Assembly: GCF_024323335.1 (NCBI RefSeq)
Contig: NC_066580.1
Coordinates: forward strand, 443,215,851-443,279,850
Length of the DNA: 64,000 nt
Direction of reading: 5' to 3'
Source: Lathyrus oleraceus
Taxonomy: Eukaryota; Streptophyta; Magnoliopsida; Fabales; Fabaceae
Part shown: in pieces, positions 1 through 10,323 of the stretch
How the letters are laid out: the number at the start of each line of letters is the position of its first letter
Position numbering within the stretch: the first letter of the stretch is position 1
The notes under the pieces: generated by a model
Database searches by the model: none
Told to the model about the DNA's origin: nothing
What the model saw: only the letters and a program-made list of their open reading frames with translations
Position numbers and translations under genes: made by a program

Positions 1-2905
1 CCCATTCATCTTGGGTCTGTAAGGGGAGGAATTATGGTGTGCAATCTTGAACTCAGCGCACAATTCTTCCATCATCTTATTATTCAGATTAGATCCATTA
101 TCAGTAATGATCTTATCAGGCACACCATAACGGCAAATCAGTTGATTCTTGATGAACTTCACGACCACCTGCCTGGTCACATTAGCATACGATGCCGCTT
201 CAACCCATTTGGTGAAGTAGTCAATTGCTACGAGAATAAACCTATGTCCGTTGGACGCTTTCGGTTCAATCATGCCGATCATGTCGATTCCCCACATAGA
301 GAAAGGCCATGCTGATGAAATCACATTCAGAAGTGTTGGAGGAATATGAATCTTATCCGCGTAAATCTGACACTTGTGGCATTTCTTCACATATTTGCAG
401 CAGTCAGACTCTATTGTCAGCCAATAGTAGCCTGCTATCAACATCTTTCTAGCCATGGCATGTCCATTGGAATGAGTACCAAATGAACCCTCATGGACCT
501 CAGTCATTAACAGGTTTGCTTCGTGTCTATCCACGCATCTGAGCAAAACCATGTCAAAATTTCTTTTATACAGCACTTCACCACTAAGGTAGAAACTGTC
601 TGACAACCTTCTCAAAGTTTTCCTATCTTTCACGGATGCCCCAGGCGGGTAGACCTGGTTCTGGAGGAAATTCTTGATATCAAAATACCAAGGCTTGTCA
701 TCATTTGCTTCTTCAACCTCAAACACGTGAGCTGGTCTATCCAAGCGCATCACGGTGATATTGGGAACTTCATTCCAATATTTGACCACAATCATGGAAG
801 CAAGCGTAGCAAGAGCATCTGCCATTCGATTATCTTCTCGAGGAATATGATGAAAGTCAACTTCAGTAAAGAACGTCGAAATTCTCCTCGCATAATCTCT
901 GTATGGAATAAGACTGGGCTGATTCGTCTCCCACTCTCCTTTGATCTGATTGACAACCAGGGCCGAATCACCATACACATCGAGGTGCTTGATCCTCAGA
1001 TCGATGCATTCTTCCAATCCCATAACACAGGCTTCGTACTCAGCCATATTATTCGTGCATTTGAAAGTTAGCCTTGCTGTAAACGGAATATGTGTGCCCT
1101 GAGGAGTAATGATTACTGCCCCAATACCATTTCAGTACTGATTTACAGCACCATCAAACACCATCGTCCATCTGGAACCAGGTTCCGGACCTTCATCAAG
1201 TGTAGGCTCATCGCAATCTTTCATTTTCAAATACAGAATCTCCTCGTCTGGGAAGTCGTACTGAACAGACTGATGATCTTCAATCGGCTGATGGGCCAAA
1301 TGGTCAGCCAAGATACTACCTTTGATGGCTTTATGAGCTCGATACTCGATATCATACTCAGATAACAACATCTGCCAACGGGCAATCCTCCCGGTTAAAG
1401 CAGGCTTCTCGAAGATATATTTGATTGGATCCATTTTGGATATCAACCAAGTTGTATGATTTATCATGTACTGGCATAAACGCTTAGCAGCCCAAGCCAA
1501 AGCACAACACGTCTTCTCAAGCATAGAGTATCGAGACTCACAAACAGTGAACTTCTTACTCAGGTAGTAGATAGCAGATTCTTTCTTCCCTGATTCGTCT
1601 TGCTGACCGAGTACACAACCCATCGAGTCTTCAAGAACAGTCAGATACATGATCAGAGGTCTTCCTTCTACATGTGGAGACAAGATCGGAGGTTCAGACA
1701 GATATTCTTTGATACTGTCGAAAGCTTTCTGGCAATCCTCGGTCCAATCATGAGACTGATCTTTCCGGAGGAGCTTGAATATCGGCGCACATGTGGCAGT
1801 CATGTGGGATATAAATTTGGAAATATAATTCAAGCGGCCAAGAAAACCTCGGACTTGCTTCTCAGTTTTGGGCGCAGGCATCTCTTGTATTGCTTTGACC
1901 TTTGCAGGATCAACTTCAATACCTCTCTCGCTGACAACAAAACCCAATAACTTGCCTGAATGGACTCCAAATGTACATTTGTTCGGATTCAGATGAATCA
2001 TGTACTTCCTCAGACGCTGAAAAAGCTTCAACAAATGCTCAACATGTTCAACTTCTGTTCTGGACTTAGCAATCATATCGTCAACGTAGACCTCTATCTC
2101 CTTGTGCATCATATCATGAAACAAGGTAGTCATATCACGTTGATACGTGGCTCCAGCGTTCTTCAAACCGAAGGGCATCACTCGATAACAGAATGTTCCC
2201 CAAGGTGTGATGAATGTTGTCTTCTCCATATCCTCGGGTGCCATCTTGATTTGATTATATCCGGAAAATCCGTCCATAAACGAGAAGACTTTGAATTTAG
2301 CTGTATTGTCTACCAACATATCGATGTGTGGTAGAGGAAAATCATCTTTCGGACTAGCTTTATTCAAATCTCTATAATCAACACACATACAGACTTTTCC
2401 GTCTTTCTTAGGCACAGGCACAATATTGGCTACCCATTGAGGATATGTGGAAGTCACCAGAAACCCCACATCTATTTGCTTCTGAACTTCCTCTTTGATT
2501 TTCACTGCCATATCGGGATGAGTTCTTCTGAGCTTCTGCTTCACAGACACGCACCCAGGCTTCAAAGGCAGGAAATGTTGCACAATATTTGTATCTAGAC
2601 TCGGCATGTCTTCATACGACCAAGCAAAGATATCGGAATATTCTCATAGCAAACTGATCAACCCCTTCTTGACAGACTCTTCAAGGAGTGCCCCAATCTT
2701 CACCATCCAAACACAATCTTCAGACCCCAAGTTGACTGTTTTCAGATTCTCAAGGTGCGGCTGAATGATCTTCTCTTCGTGCTCAAGAAGACGGGTAATC
2801 TCATCAGGAATCCCTTCAACATCATCTTCCTCTGCCTGGAATACAGGGAATTCAAAATTGGGAGATGGCGTTGGATCATTATGTTCAATGGGTTTTAGAA
2901 TCAAC
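1..2905 (-). pseudogene. Element A pol exon: RT, two RNase H domains and integrase (partial, two stops)
   Basis: Polyprotein that would copy and integrate the element. From 2905 leftwards one frame runs to the window edge, broken only by TGA at 2646-2644 and TGA at 1134-1132 (the latter fits a Trp codon mutated to stop). I checked the frame by eye from 1131 to 1 and found no other stop. Order: linker, reverse transcriptase with YVDD near 2070-2090, the gypsy RNase H near 1440-1700 ending in a block rich in SKKF and ALAWAAKRL, a second RNase H with FDGAVNQ near 1140-1165 and GDSALVVNQ further on, integrase HHCC zinc finger near 360-500, and the start of the catalytic core with the D-x-D region near 1-300. 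The dual RNase H is the Tat-lineage signature. The two stops make it non-functional unless read through. Integrase C-terminus is off-window. Confidence 0.9.
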
Positions 2906-3172
2906 CTGCATAATGATTTTGGTTAATGAAAAACTTTAGAATTTAAACAAACAAATCATTATGCAGATAAAAAGATTGCTTTTATTCTTGTCTTTTAGGG
3001 TTTTTTGTGATCACCGAGTTCATGCAAAAGCAAAAAGTGAAAACAATTGAAAAACAAATGTTTAACATGCATCAATTGAATGAAAATATCATTATATATA
3101 TGATGCCAACAATGTCATCACTTCTCCTTTTGGCATGGGAGAAGGGTTTTTCAAACAAAGTGAACATATTAC
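2906..3172 (-). other. Putative in-frame intron of element A between protease and RT
   Basis: The gag-pro frame meets a TAA at 3171-3169 directly inside a donor-like GTAATATG starting at 3172. A good acceptor, ATTATGCAG, ends at 2906. Removing the 267 nt joins two bases of an AAG codon to the G at 2905 and keeps the pol frame (phase 2). A spliced intron at this place is described for Ogre elements. Element D has one with the same phase. Confidence 0.7.
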
Positions 3173-6100
3173 TTTGACTTATGAATGACTGTAGGAACGT
3201 CTACAGCGACCCAATTGTGGCAGATCCCTCCAGGGATGACAAAATTGCCAGTATCCTCTGCATCCTCTTCCAGAATAGCAGCAACTTCCTCAGCTGGGTC
3301 GGCGTGGATGAAACCTCCACACTTGAACAACCCTTTCTCATTGAAGACCCCAGAAGAATAGCCAATGCCAGCCCGGGACTTATTATCTTCAAGCTCAATC
3401 ATCTTCCCTAAACCAGCAACTGCACCATATTCAATGGCCAGTTTCGCATCACGATAGGAAGCAAATGAAGGAGACTTCTTCTCAATTGGCTCAGCAATAG
3501 ATAAAGCTTGGAAAGGCGTTCTAACTTCATCCTCAGCATCAATATATGAGAAAGAAGACAAGTGGCTAACCAGGAGAGCCTTTTCTCCCCCTACCACAAC
3601 CAGTTTCTTATTCTTAACGAATTTCAGCTTCTGGTGTAGGGTGGATGTCACGGCGCCATCCTCGTGAATCCATGGTCTACCAAGGAGACAACTATAAGAT
3701 GGGTGGATATCCATAACCTGAAAGGTAACTTGGAAATCACTTGGTCCAATCTTGATTGAGAGATCAACTTCCCCAATCACAGTCTTACGTGACCCATCGA
3801 AAGCTTTCACAACAACACCACTCTGCCTCATGGGAGGCCCCTGATATGACAATCTAGAAAGAGTGGATTTCGGAAATACATTCAAAGATGACCCAGTGTC
3901 CACCAGCATGTTGGACATGGCATCGTTCTTGCAATTCATGGATATATGTAAAGCCATGTTGTGGTCTCTTCCCTCCTCAGGGAGATCAGCGTCACAGAAA
4001 CTCAAAGTGTTGCAAGCAGTGATATTTGCAACGATACTGTCAAACTGTTCAATTGTGACATCGTGATCAACATAGGCCAAGTCCAAAACTTTCTGCAGAG
4101 CCTCCCTATGGGGTTCTGAATTCAGCAGCAAAGATAGCACGGATATCTTGGACGGCGTTTGTAGAAGCTGGTATACAACATTGTACTCACTCTTCTTGAT
4201 GAGCCTCAATATCTCATCACAGTCTTCATTCACAGTGCCACTAGGGCCAACAGAAGAATTAGGAGTCTTTTGTACAGAGGAGGGTTTAGCAACAGCAAGT
4301 GCCGGGTTCGGAGGATTAATAGCATTCCCCACCGGACGCTCAACAGAATCAGCCCTAGCCTGCGGCTTCGGCGCTGAAAACACACGACCACTACGGGTCA
4401 ACCCGCTGACATCAGCAATATTTACAACGGAGGATGAAGGCAACGACACTTCTTTCCCACCTTCCACAGCAACAAGATTATAGCGGAAGGGAACTGCTTT
4501 ATCTGAAGAATAAGGCACAGGGCCCGCAGGCTTGATAACCAAAGAATGAGAGACCTTCTGCTTGCTACCATCATAACGGATGACAACAGGCTCAGGAATC
4601 TTGAACATCGGGGAAATCACATTCACCTCTGGTTCATCTTCATCAACATTTCTGTTCTGAAGAATCTCAATAGTCCCATCATCTAATAGCTCTTGCAGCT
4701 CTCTACGCACTTGGCGACAACCCAGACGATTGACAGAGCAAATATGGAATTTGTCATGGTCGTGCTCCATATGACTGTAATCACACAGTAAACGATGCAA
4801 CTCAACCAATGACTGTCGAATATGGCTTACATATTTGACCTTGTACTTGCCAGGGCAACACTGGACCATGTTCACTGATTTCCCATGCTCGGGCAATGGG
4901 TTCTTCGTAACATTGGGGCCTGAGTCCTCAAAGCTCAGAATGCCGCATCTCATAAGGTCTTGAACCTTAGTCTTCAACGGATAGCGATTTTCTACATTAT
5001 GGCCCGGAGCACCGGAATGATAAACACAATACTGGTCGGGCTTGTACCACCACTGCGGGTTAGCAGGTACAGCCGGAGGCTCCCTGGGAGTAATCAGTTC
5101 CTGCTCTATTAAAGAGGGATATAACTCAGCGTATGACACTAGAATCGGATCGAAGGTGATCTTCTTCCTCTCATAACTCGGATTAGCCTGATTACTGTTG
5201 TTGCGAGGCTGGTAAGCCTGTTGCTGAGGACGATGTTGTTGTTGATACTGAGGTTGTTGCTGATTATGCTGATATTGCTGATTGTCACGGAAGACATGTG
5301 CTACGTGAGCCACCTGGTGCTGACTGCTGGCATGACGCACAAGTTTCCTCTTGGCAGAGGGTCTTATGGGTTTAGCATGGGATTGCACAGCATGTGCCTC
5401 CCCATCTTTCTTCTTAGCAAACACCCCATACCGCTTGCTAGAAGAGCCTTCATCTTTGGATAAACGTCCTTCACGGACTCCTTCCTCCAATCGCATCCCC
5501 ATGTTCACCATCTCGGTGAAATCGGAGGGGGCACTAGCGATCATCCGCTCATAATAGAATGAACTAAGAGTCTTCAAAAAGATCTTAGTCATTTCCTTCT
5601 CTTCCAGCGGAGGAGTAATCTGAGCTGCCAGCTCTCGCCACCTCTGGGCGTATTCCTTAAATGTCTCTTTGTCCTTCTGGGACATGGCTCTGAGCTGATC
5701 ACGGTCAGGAGCCATATCCATATTATATTTGTACTGATTGACGAAGGCTTCGCCAAGATCATTGAAGGAACAAATGTTTGCACTATCTAGGCTCATATAC
5801 CACCGAAGAGCTGCACCGGACAAACTATCCTGAAAATAATGAATCAGCAGCTGATCATTATCTGTCTGAGTAGACATTTTCCTGGCATACATAACCATGT
5901 GACTGAGCGGGCAGGTGTTCCCCTTATACTTCTCAAAGTCTGGGACTTAGAATTTAACTGGTATCTTCACACCGGGAACTAAACATAGTTCAGCAGCAGA
6001 TTTGCCGAACAAATCCTTTCCTCGAAGGGTCTTAAATTCCTTGAGGAGTTCAAGGAATTGGTCATTCATCGCGTCCATCTTTTCATTAACATCTGGGCCC

Positions 6101-6459
6101 TCAGACGGCTCAGAATGATAGATGGTGTCGTCTACCCTGGGAATGGTATGCACGACAGGAGGAGGCATCGCAAGGACCGGGCTAGATGCCGGCATGGAAG
6201 CAAATGTTGGTGCTGGAATATCAGGCATATAACCAGGAGGCATCCCCCACGGGAACCCGGGCGGCATGGCTGTTGGCACAAAATGGGCACTGGCAGTTGG
6301 CACTGTTGACGAAGCAACCTCAGATATAACAGTCCTCTGGGGAGGAGTTGAAGGTGGTGGAGACGGTTGATTCTGAGCAGCTAGGAATTGCTCCATCAAA
6401 GCGGTGAGTCTAGCAACCTCGTCCTTCAGCTCACGGTTCTCTTGTTCAAGTTGATCCAT
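3173..6459 (-). pseudogene. Element A gag-protease, one nonsense codon
   Basis: Capsid/nucleocapsid and aspartic protease of element A. The ATG at 6459 (MDQLEQENREL, a short coiled coil) was chosen because element D has an ATG at the matching place. The frame is open to 3173 except for a TAA at 5949-5947, probably a mutated Lys codon. The retrotransposon gag domain lies around 5600-5900 (with FKEYAQRWRELAAQ). A zinc-knuckle-like CVYHSGAPGHN motif near 4990-5030 has Arg where D has the last Cys. The protease active site is DTGSSLNVFP near 3870-3900. The region between gag and protease is Gln-rich and Pro-rich and probably disordered. The reading frame continues past the donor site into pol when the intron is removed. 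The open frame also extends upstream of the ATG to 6564 (see findings). Confidence 0.88.
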
Positions 6460-6756
6460 CACTCTTGCAGAGTTGGCTCTGGTGTAGTACCGATGAGTCA
6501 GCTTGTCTTCAAAATAAATGAAGAGCACAGAGTTAGGCCACAGACAAAAAGACCGGAACCACACCTACTTATGCAAATGATGCATGCAATGTTTGTGCAC
6601 ATGATTTGTTTTTATTTTCAAAGGAACTTTTAGGGTATTATTTGCAAATTTGAATATTTATCATTTAATCGCATATCGAAAATATCTCATCAAATATATT
6701 TGAACAAAGAAGTACAACATTGTCAATTATTACAAGAGAGAAGGAAAATAAACATC
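6460..6756 (-). other. Spacer between ORF1 and gag of element A, with a candidate splice acceptor
   Basis: Apart from the upstream extension of the gag frame (6564-6460) I see no gene here. An acceptor-like TAG/GTGTGG boundary lies at 6565/6564, 105 nt before the gag ATG. The stretch 6580-6756 is A/T-rich and non-coding. Confidence 0.5.
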
Positions 6757-8205
6757 CTATGGATCCCTAGGAGCTCGGGATGTCGGAAGATAACCTGCAC
6801 GAAGCCTCTTAATCTCTCTCTCATATGCTGCTTGCATGTCCGCCTTATCTTTGGCGAGTCTGTCATACCTCCTTTTCCAGAACTTGGAAGACTGAGGAAG
6901 TAGAGAAGTCCAAGTATCATCAGGATCATCAATGACCTGATGCTCGAGAAACTCAATCAAAGCATCTTTCTCCTTGATTTGCTGAAGCAACTCTTCTCTT
7001 TCACGGATCCAGGCACGTGAAAGGTCTTCGTTTCTCAACTCCTCTACGCCTTGGTTAGGGAGGGTTGAAGGCCCAACCACAACCAACGGTGTAGGTCTCG
7101 GATAATCATAAGGCATGAGATACTCTGATGTTCTCTTCCTCACCCAAGTCGTATACGGCTCCAAAGCTACGCAGTTCTTCGGACCCAACTCATTTCTACC
7201 CTTCTTGTGAATCTTGCGCCAAGCGCGGACCATCCTTGCTTTCAGGCCTTGGGGATCTTTACCCTCCTGAAAGAACATGCCTTCTAACAGAATGTTATTA
7301 GGTTTATCCTTTAGGGGGAACCCAAGCTGACGTCGTGCTAATATAGGGTTGTAGCTAATCCCACCACATGTACCAAGAAGAGGCACATTAGAGAATTCAC
7401 CACAAGAATCAATGATCTGGACACCATCATATGCACGATCATACCAAGAGATATCATCATTAGTGAGAGACATGAGTCTCGTAGACCACCGTAGACATCC
7501 CTTGTTCTCCTTGAAAGCGACCGTCTGAGGTAAGTGAGAAATAAACCACTTATACAATAGAGGCAAACAGCACACAATAGCACCACCACCCTTCGCATTC
7601 CTCAGGTGCAAAGAGAAATAGGCATCACCCAACAGAGTCGGAACGGGATTAAGAATAGAGAAGATCCTAATAGCATTCACATCCACAAATTTGTCGATGT
7701 TGGGGAATAATACCAATCCGTAGATGAGAAGCACAAATATAGCCTCAAAGTCATCCTCACTCATGGCCTTCCCATAAACGGTAGCTTGAGCGATGAGGAA
7801 CTCAGAAGGAAGACCTTGAATTCCACCTTTGGTAGTCATATGGGCTTTAACCAAGGATTCATCTATGTGCAACATGTCAGCTATCTCTCGAGAAGTAGGA
7901 ATACTCTCCAAGCCACTGAACGGCACCTGATCCAGAATCAGAATACCCACAAGATGAGCATACTCCTCGAGGGTAGGCAACAACTGAAAGTCTGGAAAAG
8001 AGAAGCAGTGATACAGAGGATCACAGAACTGCGCCAAAGTATTCATCAAGCCTTCATCAACCTGAGTAGTCAGCAGAGGCAGAAGCTTCCCATAACGAGC
8101 TTTGAAACCCAAGGGATCTAATACATAAGATGTCAGATTCCTTAACTCTTTCAGATCGGGTTGTCTAAAGTTGTACTTCTTTGTATGCCTTTTTGGTCTT
8201 TCCAT
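6757..8205 (-). CDS. Element A ORF1, Ogre-specific protein of unknown function (482 aa)
   Basis: Open frame from an ATG at 8205 to a stop at 6757 with no interruption, lying between the leader and gag. An additional ORF in this position is characteristic of Ogre elements; its function is unknown. The N-terminus is basic (MERPKRHTKKYNF). The middle, about residues 40-330, looks like the helical plant mobile-element domain that databases list as DUF7745-like; I assign this from the phrase FPDFQLLPTLEEYAHLVGI and general recognition, not a search. The C-terminus, about residues 410-475, is charged and likely coiled-coil (IREREELLQQIKEKDALIEF). There is no visible signal peptide or membrane segment. 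It is intact while gag and pol of the same copy carry stops. Confidence 0.8.
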   Translation of the reverse strand: MERPKRHTKKYNFRQPDLKELRNLTSYVLDPLGFKARYGKLLPLLTTQVDEGLMNTLAQFCDPLYHCFSFPDFQLLPTLEEYAHLVGILILDQVPFSGLESIPTSREIADMLHIDESLVKAHMTTKGGIQGLPSEFLIAQATVYGKAMSEDDFEAIFVLLIYGLVLFPNIDKFVDVNAIRIFSILNPVPTLLGDAYFSLHLRNAKGGGAIVCCLPLLYKWFISHLPQTVAFKENKGCLRWSTRLMSLTNDDISWYDRAYDGVQIIDSCGEFSNVPLLGTCGGISYNPILARRQLGFPLKDKPNNILLEGMFFQEGKDPQGLKARMVRAWRKIHKKGRNELGPKNCVALEPYTTWVRKRTSEYLMPYDYPRPTPLVVVGPSTLPNQGVEELRNEDLSRAWIREREELLQQIKEKDALIEFLEHQVIDDPDDTWTSLLPQSSKFWKRRYDRLAKDKADMQAAYEREIKRLRAGYLPTSRAPRDP

Positions 8206-9146
8206 ATCTGAAAATTTTGCAAATAAACCCCTTAAGTTCCTTGAAAATTTTCTTTTTTATCTGATGATATGGATGCGGATGAATGCATGAATGCAACAAT
8301 CACACTCAAGGATCAAGCAAAGCACACCAGACAAAGGTCATGGGAAAGCTCATAGCATCCTTAATATCAATCATCCATTTTGGTGGATTATGGTTTTCAC
8401 CTTATCGACACCCAAGTTCCATTGATATTAACGATACATGAACCGGCTCAATCATCCTTAATATCAATCATCCATTTTGGTGGATTATGGTTTTCACCTT
8501 ATCAACACCCAAGTTCCATTGATATTAAGGATGTCTGAACGACTCAACCATGAATCACGGGTTGGTTGTGAGTCACGAGCATGGAGTCTCGGTTAAGAAC
8601 CACCCAAAGGGAGTGTACTATGGTTTAAACCTGCCGAACCAGTTCTACCAGAGGTTCCCATAGTCATCATCCCATCTTTCGAATATTATCGGAGGAACGA
8701 ATACTCGTATTCCAAAAATATTCTCAAGAGAGACTCTTACATCTGAACGACCTCCGCACTACATCCTAAAAATAGGCCAAGATGGGCTTGGTAAACTAAG
8801 GTCCTTGGCTTCTACGGCACATGTTGAAAGAATAATGCCTAACCACAAATAACTTGTGTGACATCATTAATCCAACATGACCTCCACCAAGTGAATGGAC
8901 TCGCAAGTCAACTTGCTAAGGAATAACTTCACACAAGTCGACAAGGCTATGCCATTCTCCTATCATAGGGTGCACTCGAGTTCGGGTATAGAACTCATCT
9001 CACAGATCACCAAACAAGCAAGCAATTGATATATCAAGCAAATCAATCATTACAAACAATACAGTAATCCCAAATTGTACAAAAATATGTCATAAACAAT
9101 ATATCACAACAATTGTGAAAAGTTGGCAAACCCACTAGGAGATGAA
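8206..9146 (-). other. Element A untranslated leader between PBS and ORF1
   Basis: About 0.94 kb without a credible gene. It contains a tandem pair of 97-bp hairpin units (separate entry) and otherwise unique, A/T-rich sequence. Confidence 0.7.
8356..8549 (-). repeat. Tandem pair of 97-bp hairpin units in the element A leader
   Basis: The unit beginning at 8356 repeats at 8453 with few changes. Each unit is bounded by a 15-base inverted repeat. In unit 2 ATCCTTAATATCAAT (8454-8468) pairs perfectly with ATTGATATTAAGGAT (8518-8532). In unit 1 (8357-8371 with 8421-8435) there is one mismatch. Confidence 0.85.
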
Positions 9147-9165
9147 GTCCCCAGCAGACTCGCCA
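9147..9165 (-). other. Primer binding site of element A (tRNA-Arg type)
   Basis: On the minus strand TGGCGAGTCTGCTGGGGAC follows the LTR after a 6-nt spacer. It closely resembles the complement of the 3' end of plant tRNA-Arg(ACG), the known primer type of Ogre elements. Confidence 0.85.
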
Positions 9166-10170
9166 CTTTTCTGTAGCGGTGTATTCGTCACTTTATGATT
9201 TATTTACTAAATCAAAAGCAAAGCATACAAAGATAGATTCGCCACCGCACTTTTATTTATCCAAAGGAATGGCTAAAAAGTGAACAAAAGCCTAAGAAGT
9301 TTTACACATAGAAAACTAATGAAAGGTCAGAGATCTGGGTAAGGGGGTAATTATGCAAAGGGAAGGTGTTAGGCACCCAAAGCATCCTAGGTACTCCTAG
9401 GGAACCCTTTTCACAACTTGTTGCAAAATTATTGTTTATGAAATATTTTTTTGTGCAAACATTGATTGGGAGGATGAGAAAAGAATATATAATTTTTATT
9501 ATTTTTGTGTTTGGATGGATAACCATTGCCTACGTACCTTTACAGGATCAAAACCTTGTAGTTCGGCTAAAAGATTTCCAAAATATGAGTGGATTGATTT
9601 TAAAACAAAAGCCCTAAGGTTTTTCATTATCCACGGGAGAAAACTCAACCTATACAACCACAAGTCCACCATGTGAGAAAAGCTTCAACTTGCTAGTGAG
9701 GGACCATGCCCTATAATAAGCAAGGAAGTCTTACAATTCAATCATTAAGGACAAAAGGTGAGATTCACATCAACCACTAAGATAATTGAGATCTATGGCT
9801 AATGTATGAAAACTTATCAAGAATGGACAAAGCCACAAAACGATTAAATGAGTGAAATTAACCAATTAGGATTTATTCACAAAGATGAAGCCAAAGTATG
9901 ATTAGAATTCAATTCAAAAAAAGTATTATGAAAATGAAGTTTGAAAAATCAAAGGCTTAAGGCCTAGGTTTCTAGTTTGAAAAGAAATGAAAATGTTTGC
10001 ACAATATTTTCTGGTTTTGGGTTAACGTGCAAATGGAGGTTTAAAGAACAAAAAGGGTGGGAGGTTAAGGGATGCAAAACTTCTTAGATGTTCACCTCTT
10101 GAGATCATATGTAGATGATCCAAGTGATTCCTTTGGAAAAGGCAACAAGCAAAGCAGATAAACAACATAA

Positions 10171-10323
10171 ATGGAAACCAGATGCCAATCAATGGACTTA
10201 CACTAGACTCACAAAACCAAAATGGATACCGGATGCCAATCAATGGACTTACACCAATCTCACAAAGCAAAGATGGATACCAGATGCCAATCAATGGACT
10301 TACACTAGTCTCCAAGGAATGAT
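10171..10323 (-). repeat. Minisatellite in LTR A, three 51-bp units
   Basis: Three direct repeats start near 10171, 10222 and 10273. Each contains ATGCCAATCAATGGACTTAC. More degenerate copies continue to about 10530. A related core is tandemly repeated at the same relative place in LTRs B, B', C and D. Confidence 0.85.
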
